Shown: positions 63,970 through 64,000 of the stretch, piece by piece | How positions within the stretch are numbered: the stretch's first letter is position 1 | How the letters are laid out: the number at the start of each line of letters is the position of its first letter | NCBI RefSeq assembly: GCF_007970185.1 | Contig: NZ_CP042431.1 | Location: 4,898,001-4,962,000, forward strand | DNA length: 64,000 nt | Reading direction: 5' to 3' | Source: Pseudobacter ginsenosidimutans | Lineage (GTDB): Bacteria > Bacteroidota > Bacteroidia > Chitinophagales > Chitinophagaceae | Notes under the pieces: model-generated | The model's input: the letters and a program-made list of their open reading frames with translations, nothing else | Database searches by the model: none | What the model was told of the DNA's origin: nothing | Program-made: the position numbers and the translations under genes

Positions 63970-64000
63970 ATGAAATTCATTGCATTCCTTATCTGTCTGT
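63970..64000 (+). CDS. Start of a gene cut by the window end
   Basis: ATG followed by codons for KFIAFLICL, the beginning of a signal peptide or lipoprotein leader. The sequence ends before more can be said. Confidence 0.4.
   Translation, partial: MKFIAFLICL

Overview
The window reads as chromosomal DNA of a Bacteroidota bacterium, most likely family Chitinophagaceae (Chitinophaga/Niastella-like; inferred from gene content, not a database match). The signs are a SusC/SusD pair under an ECF sigma/FecR switch, a giant secreted protein with a type IX secretion tail, a short primary sigma factor, DUF3822/DUF4249/DUF2027-Smr type proteins, LytTR two-component genes with a propeller sensor, and -7 boxes of the form TAnnTTTG instead of a classical -10. 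I see no rRNA, tRNA, CRISPR array or insertion sequence.

Layout. 1-8 kb: end of a TPR/LuxR-type regulator, a 20-bp-spaced repeat cluster, a tiny membrane ORF, a 1744-residue beta-helix surface protein, and a TipA-like MerR regulator with its operator between its own promoter boxes. 8-12 kb: a sensor kinase with its LytTR response regulator. 12.4-16.2 kb: a tight six-gene operon of unknown envelope proteins whose last gene is frameshifted. 16-19 kb (minus strand): a secreted protein of unknown function, smpB and accD. 19-23 kb: sdhCAB. 23-28 kb: a VOC enzyme, a prolyl-oligopeptidase-like protease, an asymmetric ABC-F ATPase and a small outer-membrane barrel. 28-34 kb: a large outer-membrane protein, a pair of small paralogues, a MITE-like inverted repeat and a coiled-coil protein. 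34-42 kb: housekeeping genes holA, ribF, purM, rpoD, an esterase, a DUF4249 lipoprotein, trxB and folB. 42-50.5 kb: an ECF sigma, FecR, SusC, SusD, TlpA nutrient-uptake locus. 50.5-53.6 kb: small unknown genes, a MATE exporter and a 605-bp intergenic region unusually rich in repeats. 53.6-57.2 kb: an overlapping operon of DUF3822, rsmD, bioD, 5-formyl-THF cyclo-ligase and lpxK. 57.3-64 kb: RNase R (frameshifted), a polyprenyl synthase, an amino acid permease, an HD-domain protein, a Smr-domain protein and the start of one more gene.

The points most worth a second look are these: the repeat-dense region at 52964-53568, with two blocks of 11-bp phased repeats, an 18-bp direct repeat and a 25-bp-arm hairpin; a 55-bp hairpin repeat shared by two distant sites with compensatory changes; the unknown six-gene envelope operon; an ABC-F protein with one ATP site lost on both of its faces; an RsmD-like methyltransferase with GPPY in place of DPPY; and three candidate single-base frameshifts, two of them in G runs, which may be assembly errors.
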